Below are positions 1 to 9,400 of a stretch of 64,000 nt of DNA, piece by piece. The notes under the pieces were generated by a model, which did no database searches, was not told the origin of the DNA, and saw only the letters and a program-made list of their open reading frames with translations. This DNA comes from Ascoidea rubescens DSM 1968 (taxonomy: Eukaryota; Ascomycota; Saccharomycetes; Ascoideales; Ascoideaceae), in contig NW_017962913.1 of NCBI RefSeq assembly GCF_001661345.1, positions 1,183,428 through 1,247,427 on the forward strand, written 5' to 3'. Each line of letters begins with the position of its first letter. Position 1 is the stretch's first letter. The position numbers were made by a program, and so were the translations under genes.

Positions 1-282
1 AAAGAGCTAAGTAAGCTTTATGGGATTTCGCCTGAATCAGTTACAAGAATTTTAAAATCCAAATGGAGACCAACAATTGAAGAAGAAAATAAACAAGAGG
101 AGAAAAGAAGGAAACGACTAGAGGAATACCATAAAATACAATCTAAAACCAAGGATAGATTATTTAAGAAAATGGAGATAAATCAGGAAAATAAACCTGG
201 TGATTTGAAAATAGTTGAGAGAAGATATAAAAGTAGAGCCTTTGAACCTCATAAGAAATCATGGAGAAATGAAGAAATATAA
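1..282 (+). CDS. RRG9: RRG9-like protein, C-terminal part (5' end outside window)
   Basis: Open from base 1 in frame 1 to a TAA at 280-282, giving 93 residues. The visible start reads KELSKLYGISPESVTRILKS followed by KWRPT. That is the helix-turn-helix-like core of the Rrg9/neugrin family, mitochondrial proteins needed for respiratory growth and mitochondrial genome maintenance in yeast. A charged Lys/Glu/Arg-rich tail follows (EEKRRKRLEEYHKIQ), as expected for the C-terminus. The N-terminal targeting region lies outside the window. The gene ends convergently with IMP4, 193 bp away, across an A/T-rich spacer with short AAAT/ATTA repeats. The family call rests on the ISPESV-RILKSKW motif; function is family knowledge. 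Confidence 0.72.
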   Translation, partial: KELSKLYGISPESVTRILKSKWRPTIEEENKQEEKRRKRLEEYHKIQSKTKDRLFKKMEINQENKPGDLKIVERRYKSRAFEPHKKSWRNEEI

Positions 283-475
283 AACCAGCTAATAACTGAA
301 TAGAGTGGTCTCACCTGTAAATAAATAAGTAAATAAACAAATAAACAAATAATTAATTAATTAATTAAATAGTTAAGTTGGAATCAAGCAATCCTAAATT
401 TTAAGGTTAGTTTTAATGAATACATTAAAGTATGTATGTATATATAAAATGATTTTTTATGATTTCAACCGTTAA

Positions 476-1339
476 TCAATCAGCAAGATAATCTTTTCTA
501 TTAGCAGTACGAACAAATCTTCTCAACTGCCATTCAACATCTGCATCTTTATTGTCTAGGGTACCTAATCTTAATTCATACAATCGCATTTCAAATCTTG
601 GACCAATTTCTTGTATTTCTAGATCATTTCTACTTTTGATATAGGTATGCTGTCTTACGTTTATGAAATCACCATCGTTATTAAAGGTTATTAATCTGTT
701 GCTATCGGGTTTGACACCTGGAGGAAACAAGTTTTTTAGAATAGTTGTAGCTCTCACACCTAATTTTGAAGTGAAATTTTCAAAGATTAGATGGGGATAC
801 TTTTCGGATTGATTTGAGGCGTTGGGGATATCGTGTCTCAATACGACATTGTGCAAAGAAAAGAAAGCAGTTGGACCATGAGGAAGGTGGGAGACAGTTA
901 ATGAGGTTGGAACACCACGATGTTCGTGTAATATGATTATATCTGTGGCATTTGCAGCTTTGCAAGCGTTAACAAGACTGGACATGATGTAATTACCTCT
1001 GTTTAGTCTTATTGAATTTGGGAAAAGTAATTTGACTTCTTTGCTGAACTGAGATAGCTTTGTGGAAGGGTCTCTGGAGGTTGTGATTATTATCTTAGGC
1101 TCGACAATTCCACTAGAGAGAGAGTATTCGTCGTCTATTAAGGACTGGTCCTGAATTGATTCGTCATATATAAAGTCTTTTTTCAATTTTTCATCGTCGG
1201 CTATTTCCCTGGGCAAGGGTTTTCCTAACTCCAAGGCCTTTTTCAACTTGAATCGTTTTTCAACCAAGGAGGCATCCTGGAGCTCCTGAGCCTTGCGATA
1301 CAAGTATTCTCTTCTTTCTCTTGCTTGTTTTCTTATCAT
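476..1339 (-). CDS. IMP4: U3 snoRNP protein Imp4 (Brix domain)
   Basis: 287 residues, about the usual Imp4 length. Imp4 is part of the Imp3-Imp4-Mpp10 complex of the SSU processome. It binds U3 snoRNA and promotes its pairing with pre-rRNA in the nucleolus. The protein starts [20 protein letters not shown], the basic N-terminal helix typical of Imp4. A Brix domain follows at about residues 80-265, including [51 protein letters not shown] and [18 protein letters not shown]. The ATG is at 1337-1339. An AAAAATTT box (RRPE-like, a ribosome-biogenesis element in yeasts) lies at 1375-1382, just upstream. It diverges from FIS1. Confidence 0.96.
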   Translation of the reverse strand: MIRKQARERREYLYRKAQELQDASLVEKRFKLKKALELGKPLPREIADDEKLKKDFIYDESIQDQSLIDDEYSLSSGIVEPKIIITTSRDPSTKLSQFSKEVKLLFPNSIRLNRGNYIMSSLVNACKAANATDIIILHEHRGVPTSLTVSHLPHGPTAFFSLHNVVLRHDIPNASNQSEKYPHLIFENFTSKLGVRATTILKNLFPPGVKPDSNRLITFNNDGDFINVRQHTYIKSRNDLEIQEIGPRFEMRLYELRLGTLDNKDADVEWQLRRFVRTANRKDYLAD

Positions 1340-1374
1340 GATGACTAGTTGTCTTTTGCAACTGAATCAAACAA

Positions 1375-1382
1375 AAAAATTT
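1375..1382. promoter_or_regulatory. RRPE-like box AAAAATTT upstream of IMP4
   Basis: AAAAATTT, the core of the yeast rRNA-processing element, lies 36-43 bp upstream of the IMP4 ATG. The biological fit with a ribosome-biogenesis gene is good. The motif is common by chance in AT-rich DNA, and it sits close to the ATG. No clear PAC box (GCGATGAG) accompanies it. Confidence 0.35.
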
Positions 1383-1431
1383 CAAATAAACTTCAAAACC
1401 AAAAAACCAAAAAAATAAAAATAAAATAAAC

Positions 1432-1437
1432 CACGTG
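1432..1437. promoter_or_regulatory. CACGTG E-box between IMP4 and FIS1
   Basis: Perfect CACGTG palindrome in the 309-bp divergent spacer 1340-1648. CACGTG is the Cbf1-class bHLH site in yeasts. It could serve either gene. Other CACGTG copies I found are at 21035, 37256, 40811 and 46752, all intergenic. Confidence 0.5.
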
Positions 1438-1648
1438 ATAAAAGAGTTTTAGTACCATTTGAACGGTGGAAAGTCACGCAGAGAGGAACCAAGCACACGG
1501 CGCCAAAAGCTTTGAAGTTTAATTATGTTTTTTGACGCAAAAAGAACCTGAAGGAGCGATGGAAAGGAAAGAGAAGATGATCGAGTAGAAAGACTCAGCA
1601 AAGCTCAGCACAAAGTAACGTTGCTGTGAGATCAAAAGTAGTTGCAAG

Positions 1649-2217
1649 ATGAGCGAGAAGAAAAGCTATTTGCCCACCCTAGAAGACGCCAACAAGTATG
1701 TGGTTTTCAAACAAGATCTGTCTGCAGGTTTCCTATCATATTCTGAGATCGACCTACTAATAATGTTCATTGCCTTTTCTTTCTTCTTTTTTGTGCAAGC
1801 AGTCCATTGTCGCCAGAACAGTTGGAAATATTGCACCAGCAGGTGGTATCGGAAGGCGAGCTAGCCTCCATCCAGTCGAAATTCAATTATGCTTGGGGGT
1901 TGATAAAATCAGACAAAGTCGACGACCAGAGAAAGGGCGTCAAGTACTTGACAGAAGTGTTCAAAGACTCACCACAGAGAAGACGAGAGTGCCTATACTA
2001 TCTAGCGTTGGGCTCGTACAAGTTGGGGGATTACTCAGACTCCCGAAGATATGCTGAGGCGTTGGTAAACCATGAGCCAGAAAACTCGCAAGCCCTCAGC
2101 TTGAAGAGGATGGTGGAGGACAGAATAGCCAAAGAGGGCTTGATTGGAATTGCCATTCTCTCTGGAGCAGTTGCTGTTGGTGCAACATTGATTTCGTTGA
2201 TGAGGAGAAAACGATGA
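1649..2217 (+). CDS. FIS1: Mitochondrial fission protein Fis1 (two exons)
   Basis: Join 1649-1695 and 1803-2217 gives 153 residues, against 155 in S. cerevisiae. Fis1 is a tail-anchored outer mitochondrial membrane protein; its TPR bundle helps recruit the Dnm1 fission machinery. The spliced N-terminus reads MSEKKSYLPTLEDANNPLSP and continues EQLEILHQQVVSEG, matching the Fis1 pattern. TPR-like helices follow (SKFNYAWGLIKS, RRRECLYYLALGSYKLGDYS). The C-terminal anchor is about residues 129-148 (GLIGIAILSGAVAVGATLIS) and ends MRRKR. Reading through the intron would replace the conserved PLSPEQLEIL segment, which supports splicing. It diverges from IMP4. Confidence 0.95.
1696..1802 (+). other. 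Spliceosomal intron in FIS1 (107 nt)
   Basis: Donor GTATGT at 1696, branch site TACTAAT at 1755-1761 (branch A 1760), acceptor GCAAGCAG ending at 1802. Splicing joins AA|T to make an Asn codon and restores the conserved Fis1 N-terminus. The nearer AAG at 1797-1799 would give the wrong frame. The S. cerevisiae gene has no intron as far as I know. Confidence 0.92.
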
Positions 2218-3091
2218 GGTGCCTGGTGTTGGTTGAGTGATGTTTCATGAATGGGAGCTAGTTGCCCTTAGGATGTTTTGATGTTTTATATACCTTCTGG
2301 TTTATGTTTTATAGTTGCTAATGGACGTTCTGTTCAGGCTGAAAGCTCCCACGTTGCAGCCCACGAGCACAGAGCTGATGGTTCTGTTGCCTGTGCTGCT
2401 TCTGCTTCCTCTGAAGCATGTAGAACAAGCCTCTTTGTTGCCTGCTTTGTGTTTGCGATTCGCATTGCTTTTTGCTGCAAACTTCAGGCCAATCAGCTAC
2501 TCATCCAGCTCCTGAACCTCCTTCCACTCGCTCCATCGTTGCCATAATTTCGTTATATCCTGTGTATATCCTCGCTATATCCTCTATCTTTAACTTGTTG
2601 TCTTCTAAGTGACCCAGCTTCCTCTGTTCCTGCCCCCACTATTCACTTCTCTGCCTTCTCTGCCTCCTCTGTCGCCATTTGCTCTCACCACACCTTTTCC
2701 TCTTTCCACATCCTTATAAATCTCGCACTACACTATTTGTCTCAATAAAACCACTACCCATCATAATAAGACACCTTTAACACCATCTCCATCCACCAAC
2801 ACTACTGAATTTAATACTCATTACGTTATCGCCATATTTGCTCATTTCTTGTACAGATTATCTGCCTTTTTTGCATTGCTTCTTTTGTCTCGACACCAGT
2901 TTTCACTTGTGTGAAACGTTTTTAAAATTTTCATTGCATTGGATCAGCGAGACCATTGATCAACCACCACACTCTACAAATAAAATAAAAAATCAGCTCA
3001 ATACTTTTTGTTTAATATTTTTTTGATTTTTTGTTTCTGTTTTCTTCGTTCATTGGTTTATTAGCGACTGGATTCAACTTAATCTTCTGAA
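2218..3091 (+). other. Intergenic: FIS1 3' end and CAC2 promoter/5' UTR
   Basis: 874 bp with no supportable gene. The second half (about 2520-3060) is a long pyrimidine-biased tract, typical of a yeast promoter and 5' leader. It has a TATAAAT at about 2715 and several TATATCC runs around 2556-2582. The small ORFs here are low-complexity or overlap each other and look like chance. Confidence 0.6.
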
Positions 3092-3883
3092 ATGAATGCT
3101 TCAACTATTGCTGTGCATTGGCACGACGATTCTCAGCCAATTTATTCCTGTCATTTTCAGCCAAATAACCAAAACACTCATTCAAAAAGATTAGCAACTG
3201 CTGGTGGTGACAACAATGTTCGCATCTGGTCTTTAACTTACTCAAACGACTTCAAACAAATCACCTCCATTGAATATCGCTGCACTCTATCAAAGCACAC
3301 CCAGGCTGTTAATGTCGTTCGTTTCGATCCAAAGGGCCAAATCCTAGCCACTGCTGGCGACGATGGTGCTCTCTTGATCTGGACTCTATCCGATAAAATC
3401 ATCAAAGAATTTGGTTCAAACGACATCGACCAAGATGACCAAAAGGAATCCTGGATCTTAAGACACTCCTTAAGATCAAGCACCTCCGAAATTTACGACA
3501 TAGCTTGGTCTCCAAACTCCCAATATCTTCTAACTGGCTCAATGGACAACATCTCAAAGATCTATAACGTTGTAACTGGCCAATGTGTAAAACAAATCGC
3601 TGAACATAACCACTATATTCAAGGTGTCGCTTGGGACCCAAAAAACGAATTCATTGCAACTCAATCTGCTGATAGAAGTGTTCATATCTATTCTCTAAAT
3701 TATGACAATGCAAATAACTTATCCTTAACTCCAACCACTTTTTATAAAATCTCAAAAGCTGATTTACCTGCAAAGAGACAAAACTATCTTTCTCTAAATA
3801 CTACTATTCCTACTACTAATATCACTGCAAATAATAATCACAATAATAATAATTACAACAACAACAATAACAACAACAACAAC

Positions 3884-3978
<95 letters not shown>

Positions 3979-3979
3979 N

Positions 3980-4074
<95 letters not shown>

Positions 4075-5753
4075 TCAATAATAATATCAATAATAATATC
4101 AATTACGAAAATAATAATGATACATCTATAAACCTCTCCAATACTACATCGACCAATTTAATCAATAAACCACTGGAGTATCTTAAACCTCAAATCCCCC
4201 AGTCTCCGAAAAAAGATTCAAACCATGGCTCAAGAACTATCACCCCAATTCCTTCTCCAAGCCTATCTACTGCTTCCTTAGTCTCTCCTTCTGTCTCCTT
4301 CACTTCAATTAGCACGTCAATGAACCCTCCCTTGAGCAAAAGAAGACTATCTGCTTCCTCAACAGGCTCAACTTCTTCCTTTTCTACCGCTACTCGTTCT
4401 GCTTCTCCAACTCCTTCAGCTGCTCCTCCTTTACCTGCTATTCGTAAAATGGATTTACGCGATTTTAGAAACAACTACAGCTACAATTATAACTTCAACT
4501 TCAACTTTACCCTCAGAAATTCTTTATTGTATTATTCTGAAACTCTACAATCCTTTTTTCGAAGACTAACTTTTAGTATCGACGGAAGTCTACTATTAAC
4601 TCCCTCGGGCATTTTCAAAACTTTTGTTTCAACTGATAATATCGACTCAAATGCATACTCATTTCCTATTCTTACTTCCGATAATAATAATGATAACAAT
4701 CACTTGGACACTAGTCCAACTAAACAGCAAGAAGTCATCACAAACACTGTCTACATTTATACAAGAGCAGGATTAAATCATCCTCCAGTTGCTCACTTGC
4801 CAGGCTTAAAAAAACCTGCAATTGCAATATCTTTTAACCCTTACTATTTTAAATTAAGAAATAACTTTATCTTATCCAATATAACCCCCAAAGTTGACTT
4901 AAATCTTAACGGCTCTTCAATAATATCTAACAACAATAACAATAGTAACAATAATAATAATAGTAATAATAGTAATAATAACAAAAATCATAATAAATTT
5001 ACAACTCATAAGAAAAATAAAACTACCTCACATTCTTTATTCAAATTACCTTATAGAATGATTTTTGCTGTCTCTACACAGGACTCAATAATTATTTATG
5101 ATACCCAATCTCTAGAACCTTTGGCCTTGGTAGCTAACCTACATTATTCAACTTTTACTGATTTAACATGGTCGTCTGACGGTTTAACATTAATAGTCTC
5201 CTCAACAGATGGGTTTTGTTCTTCTGTAATTTTTGAGGAATCTTTTTTGGGTGAGAGATACAGTGAGGATAACAGTAATCATGAGAATGAAAAATTAAAT
5301 GATAAATTTTCTACCGACGATAAAAATACCGCCAATACTATTAATACCACCAATATCACCAATACTACTGCCAATACAAATAATAAGGATTCTGTAAACC
5401 TAGATCAGAAAAAAAATGCAAATGCTTTAGGAATTGTTATCACTAAAATAACTGAAAATCCTATAACAGGTTCACCAAAAAACATACCTAAAACTGCAAA
5501 AGTGATAACAGCCATAAAGGAAATGGAAAAAGAAAAGCAAACTATAAACACATTGCTAATGGAAGCAAGTAATACTAATAAAAGGAGTGGTATCACTGAA
5601 GGAAGAAGAGAAAAACATAAAAAAATAGATGATAAAAACAATAAGAATAATAAAAATAAAACTGGTTTGAAAACCATTGAAAAGAAACAAGAAACTGGGG
5701 ATCCAAAAAAGAAAAAAAGACGTATTGCACCAATTTTGGTTGAAAAAAAATAG
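3092..5753 (+). CDS. CAC2: Chromatin assembly factor 1 subunit Cac2 (p60, WD40); frame broken by an assembly N
   Basis: Cac2 is the WD40 subunit of CAF-1, which deposits H3-H4 behind replication forks. The first part carries WD repeats: STIAVHWHDDSQPIYSCHF, RLATAGGDNNVRIWSL, ILATAGDDGALLIWTL, EIYDIAWSPNSQYLLTGSMD and FIATQSADRSVHIYSL. A pure AAT array (3884-4073) follows with one N at 3979. Downstream, the frame shifted by one continues into the C-terminal repeats (RLTFSIDGSLLLTPSGIF, NTVYIYTRAGLNHPP, TFTDLTWSSDGLTLIVSSTD) and a Lys-rich tail. Dropping the single N makes one 886-residue frame, so this is one gene with an assembly flaw rather than two genes. S. cerevisiae Cac2 is about 470 residues; the excess is Asn-rich insertion and tail. 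Confidence 0.92.
3884..4073 (+). repeat. (AAT)n array coding poly-Asn in CAC2, with assembly N
   Basis: 31 uninterrupted AAT codons (3884-3976), then AA-N-T (3977-3980), then 31 more AAT codons (3981-4073). Removing N gives about 63 consecutive Asn codons. Flanks are AAC/AAT-rich and continue as Asn with a few Ile (AATATC units). The exact length is uncertain because such arrays collapse in assembly. Confidence 0.95.
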
Positions 5754-6210
5754 AATTACTCAATTTAATATAATCTAATCTAATCTAATCTAATATGAAA
5801 TGAAATGAAAATTTGTAGTTTTCGTTAGGCTTTTAATGATTAAACAACTTTTCTGTAATAATCGAATTTTATAAGTAGTTTCAACGGCAAAATTATATAG
5901 ATTAATAATTAAATGAAACAATAAAATTTGATGAAAAATATTAGTATTTATTATTTAATAATTTTCATTGTCTTAAAATAAAAAAATGCGTAAATAAGAA
6001 AAAAATATTAAAGATGAAAGTAAAAAGAAAGTATAAATGGCAGCAATTAACTACAAAATGAAATAATTCTATGAAATAGTAATAGTAATAGTAATAATAA
6101 TAGTAATAGTGATAGTGATAGTTATAACAAAAAAGGGAATAGAAAAGAAAAAGAAATTAAAAAAAACCTGGAATTTTCTGAGGATTATTTTTTAACCAGA
6201 TTCAAAAGAT
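5754..6210. other. Convergent AT-rich spacer with short tandem repeats
   Basis: 457 bp between the 3' ends of CAC2 and CUE1. It holds four TCTAA units (about 5771-5794) followed by GAAAT units, and an AGTAAT/AGTGAT repeat (about 6078-6123). No gene or RNA is recognisable. Terminators of both genes probably lie here. Confidence 0.6.
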
Positions 6211-6828
6211 TTAATTTTTCAATGTAGAATTTTGAACATAACGTTTTCTGGCCTTTTCAATCATTTCAGCCTTTTTTTGTTTCAAATTGAGAGCTCTTTG
6301 CTCTTTAGTTGGAGCCCAGCCAACGACAGTTTTATTCAAGTCTGTCGAATGTGAGATATTAGTACTTTGGGTAACTTTTTCAGGAACTGCTTGATTTTTT
6401 GTTGAGTTTTCTGTTGATTTTTCTGTTGATTTTTCTTCATTTGATGGTGAAAATGGTAGATTTCCATTTTTAAGGAACTTTTCAACAGTTTCCTCAATTG
6501 ATCCAGTTTTTTCTAAATCATATCTAATTTGAGCAACGGATAGTTGGGGAGCTAAAGTTTGAACAACCTCAATCATATCATTATTGACAGCACGACGGCG
6601 TTTATGTATTGTATGGTTTGGGTTTGATTTTGATTTATGTTTTGAGCCAGTTGACAGAGATTGAGCAGAGGATTTCGCTGGCATTGTTGGAATTCCTGAA
6701 TCTGATGTGGAATTGGTCTGTTGTTGCTGTCTACTAGATTTTGGTTTCAAGCCTGGATCAGCAAACCACTTTATGAGCACAAAGACAGCAACCAAGACAG
6801 AAACAAACACAACAGAAGAGACGTCCAT
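6211..6828 (-). CDS. CUE1: ER-anchored CUE-domain protein Cue1 (Ubc7 recruiter)
   Basis: 205 residues (S. cerevisiae Cue1 is 203). Cue1 tethers and activates the E2 Ubc7 at the ER membrane for ER-associated degradation. Residues 5-20 form an N-terminal membrane anchor (SVVFVSVLVAVFVLIK). A Ser/Gln-rich linker follows, then a CUE domain at about 83-121 (MIEVVQTLAPQLSVAQIRYD then LEKTGSIEETVEKFL) with the LAP ubiquitin-contact motif. The C-terminal basic helices (KEQRALNLKQKKAEMIEKAR) occupy the place of the Ubc7-binding region. The ATG at 6826-6828 places the anchor at the extreme N-terminus as expected. Confidence 0.9.
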   Translation of the reverse strand: MDVSSVVFVSVLVAVFVLIKWFADPGLKPKSSRQQQQTNSTSDSGIPTMPAKSSAQSLSTGSKHKSKSNPNHTIHKRRRAVNNDMIEVVQTLAPQLSVAQIRYDLEKTGSIEETVEKFLKNGNLPFSPSNEEKSTEKSTENSTKNQAVPEKVTQSTNISHSTDLNKTVVGWAPTKEQRALNLKQKKAEMIEKARKRYVQNSTLKN

Positions 6829-7210
6829 GATTCACACACAAGTTGATAAAGAACAATCAGCTAAGCACCAGCAATTAAACAAAACAAACAGTAAGTTATA
6901 GGTAAAGGAATAACGAATTGGCAGCTATCAGTGAGAAAACCAACTGAAAAGAAGTTTCCAAGCTGCGCTGCATCCGACATCCAGCCAGTGCGAAAAATCG
7001 ACTACAAACATCCAACATTTATTAAAAGATACAGCAACGAATAACAGTATAAGAGTATAGAGGGTATAAAAATAAAAAATACAACAGAAAAGAGAAGAGA
7101 AGAGGGCTAGTCTGTGCTGAACGACGATGCATTGCCAAAGTCTAGTTTGAATGCCTTTCCTTGTGTTGTACATCAGTAAAGATGTTGTGTTAGTAATTGA
7201 ACAGCAGACG
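6829..7210 (-). other. Spacer: CUE1 promoter and SAP30 3' region
   Basis: 382 bp containing the CUE1 upstream region and the SAP30 downstream region. A purine tract of AGAAG units lies at about 7086-7104. No additional gene is supportable. Confidence 0.55.
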
Positions 7211-7699
7211 TTATACTTCTTTATTGATGGAGTGATACATACTTTCGTTTTTGATTGTGTAGATAAAATTAGTTATAATCTCGCTCTCTTTGGTGTTTTT
7301 GCTAAGAAAGTCCTTTTTGACAGCACTTGCCAACTCTTTTTTCGAAATTCTATCTTGATGTCTTGCTGTATAGGTCTTTTTGCCTATTTCACTACCTAAC
7401 ATAAACCCACTAATGCTCATGGCAGTTGGAACATCAAGGTTATATTTCAACCTGTACTTTCTTAATGATTCAATGGGATAGCTTTCGAAATCCAAGGCAT
7501 GAGGGGTTTTTTTGTCCTTTGGACCATTGGAGTTGATATGCCTGGCTAAATACTCCTTTTGAGCCTGGAGTGCAGCAGCATTTCGTGCTTTAGCTGAGGT
7601 CTTGTTGGAACCTGAGTTGTTGTTGATTGAATTCGGATTCAGATTAGGGGACTTTTCATAGTCAGATATGACGGATGTTTCTCTGTTGTTTCTGGCCAT
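7211..7699 (-). CDS. SAP30: Sap30, Rpd3L histone deacetylase complex subunit
   Basis: 162 residues (S. cerevisiae Sap30 is 201). Sap30 binds the Sin3 scaffold of the Rpd3L deacetylase complex. The C-terminal half is the Sin3-binding domain: ALDFESYPIESLRKYRLKYN, LDVPTAMSISGFMLGSEIGK, RISKKELASAVKKDFLSKN and ESEIITNFIYTIKNE. The N-terminus is Asn/Ser/Ala-rich and poorly conserved. The ATG is at 7697-7699. The SIN3 gene is about 14 kb away in the same window. Confidence 0.9.
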   Translation of the reverse strand: MARNNRETSVISDYEKSPNLNPNSINNNSGSNKTSAKARNAAALQAQKEYLARHINSNGPKDKKTPHALDFESYPIESLRKYRLKYNLDVPTAMSISGFMLGSEIGKKTYTARHQDRISKKELASAVKKDFLSKNTKESEIITNFIYTIKNESMYHSINKEV

Positions 7700-8056
7700 T
7701 TTTTATCATTTATGTGAGTGGGTTCAATATACCAAAGTGAAGAAACCAAAGTGAAGTGGGCAAGATAGAAAGAATAAAAGTGCCCATTCCAACATTGTCC
7801 TCATAGCGAATTATCACTCTGTGCCTTTTTCCGATAAAAAACTTTGACAGTTGCACGCGAAACCAGCACTGCGGGACTATTCGGTTTTGCGCGTAGTCCG
7901 GCTAGTCTACGTACTGCATGCGTAATGTCGCGTATACAGGCATGATTATATCTATCTTTCTATATTCCTATTTGGTCTACACAGTTTTGGGTGTTTTATT
8001 GGGGTAATTGCCTACACTTTTTGCTTTCTCTGAAACAATCTTCTTAGCTTTTTGGA
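7700..8056. other. Spacer: SAP30 promoter, locally GC-rich
   Basis: 357 bp upstream of SAP30 and downstream of the unidentified gene. Bases 7855-7945 are GC-rich for this genome, with several CG steps (TTGCGCGTAGTCCGG, TGCATGCGTAATGTCGCG). Probably promoter; no gene seen. Confidence 0.5.
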
Positions 8057-8806
8057 TTAGAAGCTTTCATCATCTTGTCTTTCTAGTCCACCATCATATG
8101 TATAGGTTTGTATTAGCGGCAAACGGTCTAACCTGATTGCATTGGCTTCATTCTTGGTTATTCTACGATTTCTTTCGGTTCCATCAGTTCCATCAGTTCC
8201 ATCAGCTCCTCCAGCTTCTTCAATTATGCTTGCATTACCTACATTTATGGGTGTTCTGTATAAACTCTCTGAATTATGAATCACTGGTTTTAAAGATTCC
8301 CTTAAACGATAAATAGAATTGTCGTCAGAAATATAAAGAGAAGAGGATGATGAGGTATTCAGTTCACTTTGATTATCATTATTATTAATACTACTATTAT
8401 CAATACCACTATTATCATCTCTGTTATTTTCAGTAGTATCACTATTAATGTAAGTAATATCACTACTATAATAAGTAGTATCACTATTAATATTATCATT
8501 ATTATTATTATCAATATTATCGATATTATTAATATTATCAAAAAGAGTTATATTATTTTTTTTCCTTTTAGTTATAAATTTAAAGTCGATAAAATGAAAG
8601 GGGTTTTGATCTTTATTGTGATAGAATTTTGATAGAATTTTTTCTTTCAATCTAATAAATCTATTACATCTAGCGGTTTCTTTCTCTTCCTGTAAATCAG
8701 GATTATTATTTAAAATATTGTTTGGAGAGAGTAAGTTTTCATCGAGGATATCATTATTATTCAACTCTGTTTGACTTTTGTTTGTAAAAATTTCACTAAA
8801 CCTCAT
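8057..8806 (-). CDS. Unidentified Asn-rich protein
   Basis: 249 residues, ATG at 8804-8806; I do not recognise it. There is a basic block near residues 45-85 (CNRFIRLKEKILSKFYHNKD and KFITKRKKNN). A low-complexity Asn/Asp/Ile/Ser-rich centre follows (about 88-155). The C-terminal part looks more constrained: SIYRLRESLKPVIHNSESLY, RTPINVG, a DGTDGTDGT repeat, then NEANAIRLDRLPLIQTYTYD. No membrane segment or catalytic motif is visible. It may be a fast-evolving yeast protein with conserved ends. Codon use (AT-rich, AAT-heavy) matches the neighbours, so I see no sign of transfer. Confidence 0.65.
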   Translation of the reverse strand: MRFSEIFTNKSQTELNNNDILDENLLSPNNILNNNPDLQEEKETARCNRFIRLKEKILSKFYHNKDQNPFHFIDFKFITKRKKNNITLFDNINNIDNIDNNNNDNINSDTTYYSSDITYINSDTTENNRDDNSGIDNSSINNNDNQSELNTSSSSSLYISDDNSIYRLRESLKPVIHNSESLYRTPINVGNASIIEEAGGADGTDGTDGTERNRRITKNEANAIRLDRLPLIQTYTYDGGLERQDDESF

Positions 8807-9400
8807 TTCTAAAATACAAAAGATTTAAACAAATTAAGCAATACTTTGCAAAAATTTTAGACAATTAAAATATTTATTTTTCAATTTTCAAGTTGCACAA
8901 GTAGTTGAGAATTTGCTTGAAATGTTTTTTTCTTTTCTCTTGATAAAAAATTCATTTTTATAAAGAAGTAAATAAAAGAAAATATAACCTTTATATAATA
9001 TTGTTCATTGAATTAATAAATATTTTATTTTTTGTTATTAATCTGTTTTTCCCAATGAAAATTATAATCAGCATTATCAAATAATCAATTACCATGATTA
9101 AACAATCAAATTTATCAAGTTTATCAAGTTTATCAAGTTTACGAACATTTGAAAAAAACTGAAAACTGAATTGTAATTTGTTTTTAGTTTTCTAATCATG
9201 CTCTTTGTTTTCTCTTTTTTTTAAGAAGATTCTTTATTATGCCACATTTAAAGCCGGGGATGTTTTAGTTTTTATTGTTCTTTGGTGCCTTTTTGACACA
9301 GATCTACAATGCTTCTTCATGCACAACGGAAAAACCGGATTATCTTTTAATTTTCTCATGTATTGACTACACACTTAAAAACTATTATACTATTCTTTTA
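8807..9400. other. AT-rich spacer with TTTATCAAG repeats
   Basis: 594 bp between NTA1's 3' end and the start of the unidentified gene. Three exact TTTATCAAG units lie at 9111-9137. Otherwise poly-A/T tracts; no gene seen. Confidence 0.55.

Noticed and set aside
2278-2547. Overlapping short plus-strand frames after FIS1
   Set aside because: Composition is Ala/Ser/Leu/Cys-rich from GCTTCT-type repeats, two frames overlap, and there is no family match.
3794-4102. Poly-Leu/Ile minus-strand frames over AAT arrays (also at 38.7-39.0 kb and 54.0-54.3 kb)
   Set aside because: Pure shadows of trinucleotide arrays within CAC2, SET2 and the coiled-coil gene.
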